DNA of 6,171 nt from an uncultured Gaiellaceae bacterium. Lineage in GTDB: Bacteria > Actinomycetota > Thermoleophilia > Gaiellales > Gaiellaceae. This document shows positions 1 through 5,668 of this stretch, in pieces; the first letter of the stretch is position 1, and every line of letters begins with the position of its first letter. Position numbers and translations under genes: made by a program. The stretch lies in contig CATPAS010000153.1 in assembly GCA_955652075.1 (NCBI GenBank), positions 1 to 6,171 on the forward strand, written 5' to 3'. A model generated the notes under the pieces. The model was not told the origin of the DNA and did no database searches. It saw only the letters and a program-made list of their open reading frames with translations.

Positions 1-1185
1 CTGCAGCTGGGTGGCGGACTGGGTCACGTGGTTCGTATTCCCGGCCGACGCGGTGGCGGACGAGGTGTTCGCCTGCGTTGCCGTCTGTTGGCCATCGAGG
101 GGAATCCAGATCTGGATCCACAGGCCGCGCGCACCCGAGCCGGCGGGATCCGGCGCGGCGCCGTCGATCAGGACGACGGCGTTCGAGTTCGTGGGCAAGG
201 TCTGGGTCGAGGTAGCGATTGCGTTCGCGTCCTGCGTCGTCGGGGCGCTCTGGCTGAACGACAGCGCGTGGCCGCCGGAAGAGCCGGCTCCCGTATGCGT
301 ATGCGTCTGGTCCGCAGACTGGTTCGCGGCATTGCCGTTCACCGCCTGAGCGGTCGCTTGCGAGCTGTTCGTCTGGGTCACCGCGCCGCTGTCCCCAGGG
401 CTCTTGTTGCGGATGACGATGTTCGCGTTCCGCGGCGCTGCCTGGTACGAGGCTGCCGTCGCGTTCGCGCTCTGGGTCGTCGGGGCAGTCTGATCGGCCG
501 ACTGCGATTGGCCACCGGAAGGACCGCCGCCGGTCTGGTTCTGTGCTGAGTCCTGAGCCGTGGCGTTCGAGTTGTTGCCGGTAGCGCTGGCCACCGAGCT
601 GTTGGTCTGGGTTACCGGCCCGTCGTTGCCGGGGCTGTTGATCCGGATCACGACGTTCAGGTTCGTCGGCGCCACCTGGGTGGAGGCCGCCGTCCCATTT
701 GCAGCTTGACTCACAGGAGCGCTTTGACTTGCGGCCTGGGCTTGGGAGGGAGCCGGGTCGGGAGGCGGAGCGCTGCCCGAATCCTGCCGCTGGGTGCTGC
801 TCTGCTCGGTGTGGTTCGCGTTGTTCGCCGACTCGACTGCGGCGGAATCGTTGTTTTGGTGGGAGCTACCGCCGGCGGAGACGTTCGTCGCGGTCTGGGT
901 CGAGGCCGCGGAGGCCTTCGCGCTCTGCTGCGTCGGCGCGTTCTGGACGATCGTCTGTGATTGTCCCCCGCTGCCGGCGTCGCCACTCTGTGTGGCCGTC
1001 GCGCTCTGGCTGGTGCTGTTGTCGTTCTGGGCCGACGACGAAGCGCTGGAGGAGCTCGTCTGATCGGCGCCGCTTCCCGGGTCGCTCGAATCGGCCGCCG
1101 CTGTGCCCGGAACGAAGCCGGCGCCGATCCCGAATAGCACGGTGCACGTGATGAGCGCAATACAGCGCCTCGGCCCCCTCCCCAT
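1..1185 (-). CDS. Exported Q/N/S/T-rich repeat protein, 3' end outside window (putative amyloid-like or beta-solenoid surface protein)
   Basis: The minus-strand frame is open for 395 codons from the ATG at 1185 to the window edge, so the protein is incomplete at its C terminus. An in-frame TAG lies at 1198-1200 with no ATG, GTG or TTG between, which fixes the start. Residues 1-31 form a Sec signal peptide: basic RGPRR, a hydrophobic stretch at about 8-25, then a TAAA-type cleavage region before DSSD. The rest is low complexity, dominated by Q, N, S, T, A and G, with no cysteine after the signal. Two kinds of 23-residue module alternate (see the repeat entries), joined by 10-42 residue linkers. 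Two linkers, around residues 171-192 and 249-270, share a hydrophobic patch followed by SPG (VVIRINSPG and IVIRNKSPG). In the modules small residues alternate with polar ones and Q/N recur at fixed positions, as expected for stacked beta strands. I recognise no named family. Amyloid-like fibre subunit or adhesin is inference. The divergent neighbour is a LuxR-type regulator. No convincing Shine-Dalgarno is seen. Confidence 0.88.
   Translation of the reverse strand, partial: MGRGPRRCIALITCTVLFGIGAGFVPGTAAADSSDPGSGADQTSSSSASSSAQNDNSTSQSATATQSGDAGSGGQSQTIVQNAPTQQSAKASAASTQTATNVSAGGSSHQNNDSAAVESANNANHTEQSSTQRQDSGSAPPPDPAPSQAQAASQSAPVSQAANGTAASTQVAPTNLNVVIRINSPGNDGPVTQTNSSVASATGNNSNATAQDSAQNQTGGGPSGGQSQSADQTAPTTQSANATAASYQAAPRNANIVIRNKSPGDSGAVTQTNSSQATAQAVNGNAANQSADQTHTHTGAGSSGGHALSFSQSAPTTQDANAIATSTQTLPTNSNAVVLIDGAAPDPAGSGARGLWIQIWIPLDGQQTATQANTSSATASAGNTNHVTQSATQLQ
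7..1062 (-). repeat. Five copies of a 23-residue module (type II) in the exported repeat protein
   Basis: Copies lie at 994-1062, 790-858, 541-609, 307-375 and 7-75, i.e. residues 42-64, 110-132, 193-215, 271-293 and 371-393. The key positions are Q1, N3, S5, A7, A9, N13, N15, Q19 and Q23. The last three copies match all of them. The second copy has E at position 9. The first is degenerate, with S at 3 and 9 and A at 23, but keeps Q1, S5, A7, N13, N15 and Q19. Spacing without gaps inside the module, with variable linkers between copies, indicates that the 23-residue length is a structural constraint rather than mere low complexity. The length is in the range of curlin repeats, but the residue pattern is not that of CsgA. 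Confidence 0.8.
202..963 (-). repeat. Four copies of a second 23-residue module (type I) in the exported repeat protein
   Basis: Copies lie at 895-963, 676-744, 442-510 and 202-270, i.e. residues 75-97, 148-170, 226-248 and 306-328. The key positions are Q (or H) at 1, Q7, A9, P10, Q13, A15, A17 (I in the last copy is shifted within an A-x-A run), S21 and Q23. The core reads like SAPTTQSANATAASTQ. Each copy precedes a type II module, so the order is I-linker-II repeated four times, after an initial lone degenerate type II copy. The first and second I-to-II distances differ from the last, where the linker grows to 42 residues and contains an aromatic patch (LWIQIWIP). Confidence 0.78.
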
Positions 1186-1291
1186 GAGCCCAACGATCTA
1201 CTTCGTGCCCCCGAGGGGACAGACCCCGCCTGACGGGTTCTGCTCCCCCCGACCGGGTGGAACGAAAGCGTCGACTCGGCCGACGACGGAC

Positions 1292-1297
1292 TACCAT
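1292..1297 (+). promoter_or_regulatory. Possible -10 box of the response regulator gene
   Basis: TACCAT fits the TAnnnT -10 pattern and lies 8 nt before the GTG start. Transcription would begin at or just before the start codon, giving a leaderless or nearly leaderless mRNA. A poor -35 candidate (TCGACT at 1271-1276) stands 15 nt upstream, so this is weak. No Shine-Dalgarno precedes the GTG, which agrees with leaderless initiation. Confidence 0.35.
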
Positions 1298-1304
1298 TCC
1301 TCCA

Positions 1305-1316
1305 CGTGTCGACACG
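1305..1316. promoter_or_regulatory. 12-bp perfect palindrome over the response regulator start codon
   Basis: CGTGTCGACACG is self-complementary and contains the GTG start codon at 1306-1308. If the gene is leaderless, the palindrome sits at +1 and could be an autoregulatory operator. It may equally be chance in a CG-rich sequence, since its bases also encode residues 1-3. Confidence 0.25.
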
Positions 1317-2076
1317 CGTTCTGGTCGTTGAGAGTCACCCGCTCGTGCGACAGGGAATCCGGGCCCAGCTGTCGGACAACGGCAAGCTCGTCGTCAGCGA
1401 GGCATCGAGCGGCGCGGAAGCGATCCTCGCCGCGTCGGAGCAGCGGCCGGATGTGGTCCTGCTCGACGCGGACCTTCCCGATCGCCCGGGCTCAGAGGTC
1501 TGCGCAGCCATCCTCGACCGGCATCCGACCACTGCGGTCATCGTCCTCTCCGACCACGGCGACAAGGCATCGGTTCGCGCTGTGCTCGATGCGGGCGCCC
1601 GTGCCTATCTGCTCCGAGACGCGGACGACCTCGATCTTCCTCGTGCGATCGAACGGACGCTTGCGGGCGAGAGCGTGATCGACCCGCGCGCGGCCGCCGC
1701 TCTCCTCTCCCCCCGTGGCGGCACCGAGCAACCGAAGCTCACGAGTCAGGAGCTGAAAGTCATCCGGCTGGTCGCCGAGGGCCTGACGAACCCGGAGATC
1801 GGCACCCGCCTCTACCTGAGCCGGCATACCGTGAAGGAGTACGTCAGCCATGCGATCCACAAGCTCGGCGCAACGAATCGCATCGAGGCGGTGCGCAAGG
1901 CCACAGCGCTCGGTCTGATCGAAGGAGTCGTGCTGCCACCCGGTGACACGACGCCGTCACGCCGAGACACCCTCGTCTACAACGAGTGGGGCGGGCCCGC
2001 ACGCAGCTCGGATCTCAAGGTCACTCCCCTCAAGATCGACAAGCTCGTCGCGAGCCCGGAACCACCGGCGGAGTAG
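1306..2076 (+). CDS. NarL/FixJ-type response regulator with atypical receiver domain
   Basis: The 256-residue protein has a receiver domain (about 4-122) and a LuxR-type helix-turn-helix (about 145-208, containing LTNPEIGTRLYLSRHTVKEY). It should act in the cytoplasm as a DNA-binding transcription regulator. The phosphoacceptor is present as D54 in VVLLDADLP. However, the usual acidic pair before HPLV is E9-S10 rather than D-D, the switch Thr/Ser is S82, and the conserved Lys of the YLLKDA motif is R104. Mg2+ binding and phosphorylation may therefore be weakened or absent. After the HTH there is a tail of about 45 residues, rich in charged residues and Pro, that ordinary NarL proteins of 210-220 residues lack. 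The GTG start has no Shine-Dalgarno. No histidine kinase is in the window. The gene is divergent from the Q/N repeat protein (120 bp between starts) and convergent with the Pro-rich surface protein, so both are candidate targets. Confidence 0.93.
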   Translation: MSTRVLVVESHPLVRQGIRAQLSDNGKLVVSEASSGAEAILAASEQRPDVVLLDADLPDRPGSEVCAAILDRHPTTAVIVLSDHGDKASVRAVLDAGARAYLLRDADDLDLPRAIERTLAGESVIDPRAAAALLSPRGGTEQPKLTSQELKVIRLVAEGLTNPEIGTRLYLSRHTVKEYVSHAIHKLGATNRIEAVRKATALGLIEGVVLPPGDTTPSRRDTLVYNEWGGPARSSDLKVTPLKIDKLVASPEPPAE

Positions 2077-2094
2077 CCGCGGCGTTACTCGCGG
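2077..2094. terminator. Weak inverted repeat at the convergent gene ends
   Basis: CCGCG (2077-2081) and CGCGG (2090-2094) can pair around an 8-nt loop exactly where the response regulator and the Pro-rich protein gene meet tail to tail. The second arm lies in the last codons of the minus-strand gene. There is no T run on either side, so it is not a classical intrinsic terminator. It is at best a bidirectional pause or termination hairpin. Confidence 0.25.
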
Positions 2095-3449
2095 TATCGG
2101 ATTCCGTCTGAGCCGTTCGCGCCAGGTCGACGGTCGGACAGCCCCTTGCTCCGCACTCGCGCTCGAAGCGAGCGGCCGGCGATCGCGAGCGTCGGGAGGA
2201 GCAGACCCAGGGCAAAGACGAACGAGAGTGGGAGAACCAGGAGCAACCAGCCTCTGAAGAGATTCACGTGGGACGAGGCGGGCTCGAGGCTCTGCGGCGC
2301 TGCGGCCTCGACCTTGCTCCGCGAAACCAAGGCCTTCGGCCTCGTGCTCGGCATCCGCGCAGGACGACGCCGTGCCGTGGCGCTCGGCGACACCGACGGG
2401 ACCTGCACCGGGATCACTCGCTCCGTGGGCGCCTGCTGCCTCGGCCTCGAAAGCCGAGGGCGACTCGGCCTGGCCACGAAGCCGCTTCCGGCGACCTTCG
2501 TCGTAGCCGGCGGCGGACCGGCCGGAGGTGGAAGAACGTCCGCACCGGGCCGTGTCGACGCGGTGTCCGATGGAACCGCCGTAGCCACGGGCTCGGTTGT
2601 CGGCGACACGACGCTGGTCGGTGCCGGCGCATCGGAGCTGCCGGGAGTGCTTGCGACCGGAGCAGCCGGCTCCGAGATCGGGACGACCGAGTCGCCCGAC
2701 GCACCACACGGTGTCGAGGCTGGAGTCTGATACTGCGGCTCGTCCGGCTGATACTGCGCCTCCGGGTCTGCACAACCGGCGGAGTCCGACGGATCGTCGA
2801 CCGTCTCTTCGTCCGCCAGTGGACCGGGCGTGCACTGCAAGGTCGCACTGTCGTCCGCCGGCAAGGCAAGAGGCCAGTTCCCGTCAGGATCTGACGTACA
2901 GTTAAACGCCTCGTTGACCGACCGATTCGGCGACCCAATTGACCAGACCGAGCGCGTAATTCTCGTCAGTTCTCGCGACGAAAAGGAGGCCGTCGGCAAA
3001 ACCGGTGCACGCGTTTTGCTCGAAGCAGTCGAGAGCCGCTGATACTGCACGTGGCGAGGGTGATACTGCGGCTTGTCCGGCGGCGTGGCGACCGCCGAAC
3101 GTTGTGTTTCACTCGTCGACGCGCGTTCCGGCGACTTCTGCGCGTGCGTCGGTGATATCACCTGACTCCAGCCCTGCCGGACCGCATCCAGCTGCGCAGT
3201 CGCCGGCGCAGAAGGAGGCGTATTTCCAGGGCTTTCCTGATTCACAAGAGAAGTGGTGGCGTCTGCCGCCGACGCGACGTCGGGCGTCATCTCGTCGGGC
3301 AAGTGGGACGTGAGGACGAACGCGGCGGCGCTCGTCCCGGGTGGCGGTGGGTCGTCTGTTGCGTGTGCCGGCATCGCGAATGCCAGCGCGGCAACCCCGA
3401 CGGCGTGAACCACACCGAGTCTCACGAGGTTGGTTCCTGTGAGCCGCAT
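2085..3449 (-). CDS. Exported Pro/Ser/Thr-rich protein with C-terminal membrane anchor
   Basis: The protein has 454 residues from the ATG at 3449. A GTG at 3467 would add six residues, but the purine-rich stretch directly abuts that GTG, so I prefer the ATG. Residues 1-30 form a Sec signal peptide ending AMPAHA before TDDPPPPG. Residues 31-390 are predicted disordered, rich in P, S, T, A and D. They contain four cysteines (184, 206, 226, 248) around a short possibly folded patch (about 180-210), two copies of an 11-residue QYQ-type element (127-137, 231-241), and a strongly basic SRPR/ARRR segment (about 325-380). One hydrophobic helix spans about 397-424, followed by a basic tail of 30 residues, so the topology is outside-in with a cytoplasmic C terminus. 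There is no LPxTG motif. I recognise no family; a wall-spanning or surface stalk protein is inference. The gene is divergent from the sigma factor gene across 120 bp. Its stop is 8 bp from that of the response regulator. Confidence 0.82.
   Translation of the reverse strand: MRLTGTNLVRLGVVHAVGVAALAFAMPAHATDDPPPPGTSAAAFVLTSHLPDEMTPDVASAADATTSLVNQESPGNTPPSAPATAQLDAVRQGWSQVISPTHAQKSPERASTSETQRSAVATPPDKPQYHPRHVQYQRLSTASSKTRAPVLPTASFSSRELTRITRSVWSIGSPNRSVNEAFNCTSDPDGNWPLALPADDSATLQCTPGPLADEETVDDPSDSAGCADPEAQYQPDEPQYQTPASTPCGASGDSVVPISEPAAPVASTPGSSDAPAPTSVVSPTTEPVATAVPSDTASTRPGADVLPPPAGPPPATTKVAGSGFVARPSRPRLSRPRQQAPTERVIPVQVPSVSPSATARRRPARMPSTRPKALVSRSKVEAAAPQSLEPASSHVNLFRGWLLLVLPLSFVFALGLLLPTLAIAGRSLRARVRSKGLSDRRPGANGSDGIRYRE
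2439..2459. repeat. Hairpin inside the Pro-rich protein gene
   Basis: CCTCGGC (2439-2445) and GCCGAGG (2453-2459) form a perfect 7-bp stem with a 7-nt loop inside the coding sequence (about residues 331-337). It could slow transcription or stabilise mRNA, or be incidental to codon choice. Confidence 0.3.
2727..3071 (-). repeat. Two copies of an 11-residue QYQ element in the Pro-rich protein
   Basis: The copies are at 3039-3071 (PQYHPRHVQYQ) and 2727-2759 (AQYQPDEPQYQ). Both have two Q-Y pairs at seven-residue spacing with Pro after the first. In the DNA this appears as four copies of tgatactgc on the plus strand. Tyr-rich repeats in a disordered surface protein could serve interaction or cross-linking, but the role is unknown. 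Confidence 0.55.
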
Positions 3450-3507
3450 TCCGTGAATTCCACTCACCCTTCGTGTTGATAAACGTCCTACATAAGAACT
3501 ACCCCGC

Positions 3508-3520
3508 AGTGGCGTCCACT
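3508..3520. promoter_or_regulatory. Candidate operator between the sigma factor and surface protein genes
   Basis: AGTGG-cgt-CCACT is a perfect 5-bp-arm inverted repeat in the divergent intergenic region. It lies 10 nt upstream of the likely -35 box of the sigma gene and about 60-70 bp upstream of the surface protein start. It is short, so a chance match is possible. Confidence 0.3.
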
Positions 3521-3530
3521 ACCCATCACT

Positions 3531-3559
3531 TTGTAAATCCGAAAGAAAATCTCTAGAGT
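3531..3559 (+). promoter_or_regulatory. Predicted promoter of the sigma factor gene
   Basis: TTGTAA (3531-3536), a 17-nt spacer and TAGAGT (3554-3559) resemble a housekeeping sigma promoter. Transcription would start around 3566, leaving a leader of only a few bases before the ATG at 3570. An overlapping alternative -10, TAAATT at 3559-3564, would place the start on the ATG itself. Either way the mRNA is essentially leaderless, in line with the missing Shine-Dalgarno. The surrounding 3470-3565 stretch is clearly more AT-rich than the rest of the window. Confidence 0.6.
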
Positions 3560-3569
3560 AAATTCGGCG

Positions 3570-4364
3570 ATGAGCGCGAACTGCGCGAGTGAACAGGACC
3601 TCCAAGCGCGAGACCGGCTGATCGAACAACAGCTGCCTCTCGTCCGGTCGCTTGCGCGGCGATACGCAGACCGTGGAGAACGACTGGAGGATCTCGTCCA
3701 GGTCGGGACGATCGGCCTGATCAAGGCGGTCGACCGGTACGAGCCGGCGCGCGGCGTCGAGCTCACCGCGTTCGCCGTGCCGAACATCCTCGGTGAGATC
3801 AAGCGTCACCTCCGTGATCGGTGCGGTCCGATTCGGGTACCCCGCCGCCACCAGGAGACCAGCGCACGAATGCGGAGCACGCGGCGACAGCTGACGGCGC
3901 ACCTACAACGCAATCCCACCGCCGCGGAGCTCGCCGCGGCAGCGAACCTCGATGAGGGCGAGCTCACCGAGGCGATGCGCGCCGAACAGGCCCGCGCGCC
4001 GCTGTCGCTGGCGGATGCGGCGCCGGCCGTGAGCGCGGACGAGATCTTCGACGCGAGCGAAGACCGTCTGCTCATCTACCGAAGCCTGCGCTCCTTGCAT
4101 CGCCAGGAGCGACTCGCATTGGAGTGCCGGTACTTCGAGGACCTCAGCCAGAAGGAGATTGCGGCTCGGCTCGGCATCTCCCAAACACAGGCGTCGCGGC
4201 TGATTGCCTCCGGCCTGGCGAAGCTTCGCGCCGATTTCGAAGGGAAATCGCGTTGTGCAGCCCGTCAGAAGCCCCTAAACTCGTGGCATGGCGACTCCGG
4301 AAGCCGTCGAGGACGCGCCGCCGCAGGAGACCGCGAAGCCACGGTCGCGCACCGGGAGGCATAG
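3570..4364 (+). CDS. SigB/SigF-family RNA polymerase sigma factor
   Basis: The protein has 264 residues, close to the 250-260 usual for SigB/SigF/SigG-type (group 3) sigma factors. Region 2 spans about 20-84 with the -10 recognition core (DLVQVGTIGLIKAVDRYEP, then FAVPNILGEIKRHLRD). Region 3 follows from about 88 (RVPRR) to 150. Region 4 is at about 168-222, with the helix-turn-helix LSQKEIAARLGISQTQASRL binding the -35 element. In such families the sigma factor is held by an anti-sigma kinase (RsbW/SpoIIAB type) and released on stress. No anti-sigma or anti-anti-sigma gene is in this window, which is unusual for this class but common for solitary actinobacterial paralogues. The last 40 residues after LAKLR are a non-conserved polar tail, and codons 240-264 overlap the downstream RHH gene in another frame. 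The divergent surface protein gene is a candidate target. Family assignment is certain; the regulon is unknown. Confidence 0.95.
   Translation: MSANCASEQDLQARDRLIEQQLPLVRSLARRYADRGERLEDLVQVGTIGLIKAVDRYEPARGVELTAFAVPNILGEIKRHLRDRCGPIRVPRRHQETSARMRSTRRQLTAHLQRNPTAAELAAAANLDEGELTEAMRAEQARAPLSLADAAPAVSADEIFDASEDRLLIYRSLRSLHRQERLALECRYFEDLSQKEIAARLGISQTQASRLIASGLAKLRADFEGKSRCAARQKPLNSWHGDSGSRRGRAAAGDREATVAHREA
4253..4281 (+). promoter_or_regulatory. Predicted leaderless promoter of the membrane RHH gene
   Basis: TTGTGC (4253-4258), a 17-nt spacer and TAAACT (4276-4281) lie inside the 3' end of the sigma gene. Only 6 nt separate the -10 box from the ATG at 4288, so transcription should begin on the start codon. 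This gives the small gene expression independent of its sigma neighbour, and also supports that start. Confidence 0.6.
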
Positions 4365-4626
4365 CGGCCGGCTGCTGCTCCGGATGCCGGCGGGTCTTCA
4401 CGAGGAGCTCGCGCGTGCGTCAGACCGGAACGGCGTCAGTCTCAACCAGTTCATCACGAGCGTCCTCGCGGGCGCAGTCGGATGGGGGCGGGACGATGTT
4501 GCGACGATCGGAACAGCCAAGACCCGCTCGCGGTCGCTCACGATTCTGCTCGCGGCGAATCTGCTGCTCGTGGCCGCGGCCGCTGTTTCGGCGATCGCGT
4601 TCCTGGTCGCCGCGTGGTTGAACTGA
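4288..4626 (+). CDS. Membrane-anchored ribbon-helix-helix (HicB/Arc-type) protein
   Basis: The protein has 112 residues. Residues 1-26 are a polar, probably disordered head. Residues 27-66 match the C-terminal RHH domain seen in HicB-type proteins: strand GRLLLRMP (27-34), helix A (about 35-49, LHEELARASDRNG), then GVSLNQFITSVLAGAVG for helix B. This fold dimerises and binds DNA through the strand. After a short basic linker (KTRSRS, 78-83) comes one hydrophobic helix, about 84-110, ending two residues before the stop. The protein would thus be tail-anchored in the inner membrane with the RHH domain in the cytoplasm. No HicA-type toxin ORF lies beside it, so a toxin-antitoxin role is not supported. 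It overlaps the sigma gene by 77 bp in another frame and has its own promoter-like sequence. It could be a membrane-tethered repressor, a chromosome-membrane linker, or a regulator of its neighbour; these are inferences. Confidence 0.85.
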   Translation: MATPEAVEDAPPQETAKPRSRTGRHSGRLLLRMPAGLHEELARASDRNGVSLNQFITSVLAGAVGWGRDDVATIGTAKTRSRSLTILLAANLLLVAAAAVSAIAFLVAAWLN

Positions 4627-4633
4627 CGCTGCG

Positions 4634-5662
4634 CTAGGGACCGGGCGCCCGGCGCCTGCGCCAGAGCCCCGCACGCGGCTCGTCACCGGTCGGCTCCTCG
4701 CCCAGCGCCCGCGCGGCCGAGAGGAAGTCCTCGCCGTCCAACGTCATCAACTCCGACCGCTCGAGATCGGCCAGCTCCATTCCCTGCACTCCCGCCAGGC
4801 GTAGTGCTTGCGCGTTGAGCGCCTGCTCGAAGAGCGTGCGCGCGAACCGCGCATTGCCGAAACCCTCGCCTCGCGCGGCACCGGCGAGAATCTGCCGAAG
4901 CGCCTCAACCGCGTCGTCGTCGAGCGAATACTCGTAGCCGGCCGCGAGCTTCCGAGTGATCGCAACCAGATCGTCGGTCGAATAATCGGGGAAGGCGATC
5001 TCGCGGGAGAAACGCGAGCGCAGTCCAGGATTTGACTGCAGGAAGTGGTGCATCAGCCGCGGGTAGCCGGCCACGATCACGACGAGGCGGTGGCGATAGT
5101 CCTCCATGCGCTTGAGGAGCGTCTCGATCGCCTCGGGGCCGAAGTCCAGCCGCTCGTCGCCCGGCGCGAGCGCATACGCCTCGTCGATGAAGAGCACACC
5201 GTCGAGCGCCCGCCGGATTGCCCGGTCGGTCTTGATCGCGGTCATGCCGACGTACTGGCCGACGAGACCGGCGCGGTCGACCTCGACGAGATGGCCTCGC
5301 TTGAGCAGCCCCATCGCGCGATACATCTCGGCCAGCAGCCGCGCGACGGTGGTCTTGCCCGTCCCGGGGTTGCCGAGGAAGACGAGATGCTGCGACGTCG
5401 CGACCTCCGGTAGCCCGTGGCGCTGGCGCTCGGCCTGCACCTGCAGGAAGGCGACCAGGGCGCGGACCTGCTCCTTGACCGTCTCCAGTCCGATCAGCGA
5501 GTCCAGCTCCGCCTGGAGCTCCGGCAGCGTTCGGGCAGGCTCCGGGCGGCGGAGCTGGTCCGAGATCCAGTCGGAGGGATCCGGGGCGCCCGTGGTCTGG
5601 GACAGGCGCTCGCCGAGCACCCGCAGGCCGCGGGCCACGTCCTCGAGTGGATTCCGCGCCAC
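4634..5662 (-). CDS. CbbX/SpoVK/EccA-like AAA+ ATPase
   Basis: The protein has 342 residues from the GTG at 5662. A GTG at 5773 in the same frame would add 37 residues of Arg/Gly/Ser-rich sequence with no family character, so the shorter form is preferred; a promoter-like sequence directly before 5662 agrees. A short N-terminal helical part (1-55) is followed by a single AAA+ module: Walker A GNPGTGKT (97-104), pore-loop GQYVG (135-139), Walker B LFIDEA (157-162, D160/E161), sensor 1 around VAGYP (197-201), arginine-finger candidates R215 and R217 in LRSRFSREI, and sensor 2 near GNAR (269-272). These are the hallmarks of the CbbX family of hexameric remodelling ATPases, which includes red-type Rubisco activases, SpoVK and the C-terminal domain of the type VII secretion protein EccA. 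No Rubisco, sporulation or ESX gene is visible, so the client is unknown. It converges with the RHH gene across 7 bp and is divergent from the MarR gene. Confidence 0.92.
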   Translation of the reverse strand: MARNPLEDVARGLRVLGERLSQTTGAPDPSDWISDQLRRPEPARTLPELQAELDSLIGLETVKEQVRALVAFLQVQAERQRHGLPEVATSQHLVFLGNPGTGKTTVARLLAEMYRAMGLLKRGHLVEVDRAGLVGQYVGMTAIKTDRAIRRALDGVLFIDEAYALAPGDERLDFGPEAIETLLKRMEDYRHRLVVIVAGYPRLMHHFLQSNPGLRSRFSREIAFPDYSTDDLVAITRKLAAGYEYSLDDDAVEALRQILAGAARGEGFGNARFARTLFEQALNAQALRLAGVQGMELADLERSELMTLDGEDFLSAARALGEEPTGDEPRAGLWRRRRAPGP

Positions 5663-5668
5663 GGCTGA

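Noticed and set aside
1..1062. CRISPR-like array from the regularly spaced repeats
   Set aside because: The repeats are conserved as protein, diverged as DNA, in one open frame with a signal peptide, and have no uniform spacers.
11..1151. Several plus-strand and other-frame ORFs over the repeat gene (e.g. 28-549, 699-1151, and minus 711-1193)
   Set aside because: They are Arg/Ala/Gly-rich or valine-tryptophan shadows of the repeat codons with no signal or domain. The minus frame from 1185 has a clean signal peptide and phase-conserved repeats.
1201..1260. C/G-run inverted repeats (such as GGGG-acaga-CCCC at 1215-1227) as an operator or terminator
   Set aside because: Only 4-bp arms in a homopolymer-rich stretch with several competing pairings; too weak to call.
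1957..2938. Long alternative frames on the minus strand and plus strand over the Pro-rich protein gene
   Set aside because: Arg/Gly/Ser-rich composition typical of out-of-frame GC-rich DNA. The frame ending at 2085 has a signal peptide, a transmembrane helix and sensible neighbours.
4288..4626. HicB antitoxin of a toxin-antitoxin pair
   Set aside because: No HicA-like ORF lies upstream or downstream, the N-terminal HicB RNase-H-like domain is missing, and a transmembrane helix is present.
4641..4652. Palindrome CCGGGCGCCCGG as terminator between the convergent RHH and ATPase genes
   Set aside because: It lies inside the last ATPase codons, has no loop and no T run, and such palindromes are common in GC-rich DNA.
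4634..5662. Red-type Rubisco activase (cbbX) as a firm name
   Set aside because: No cbbL/cbbS in the window and the family is shared with SpoVK and EccA, so a gene symbol would overstate the evidence.
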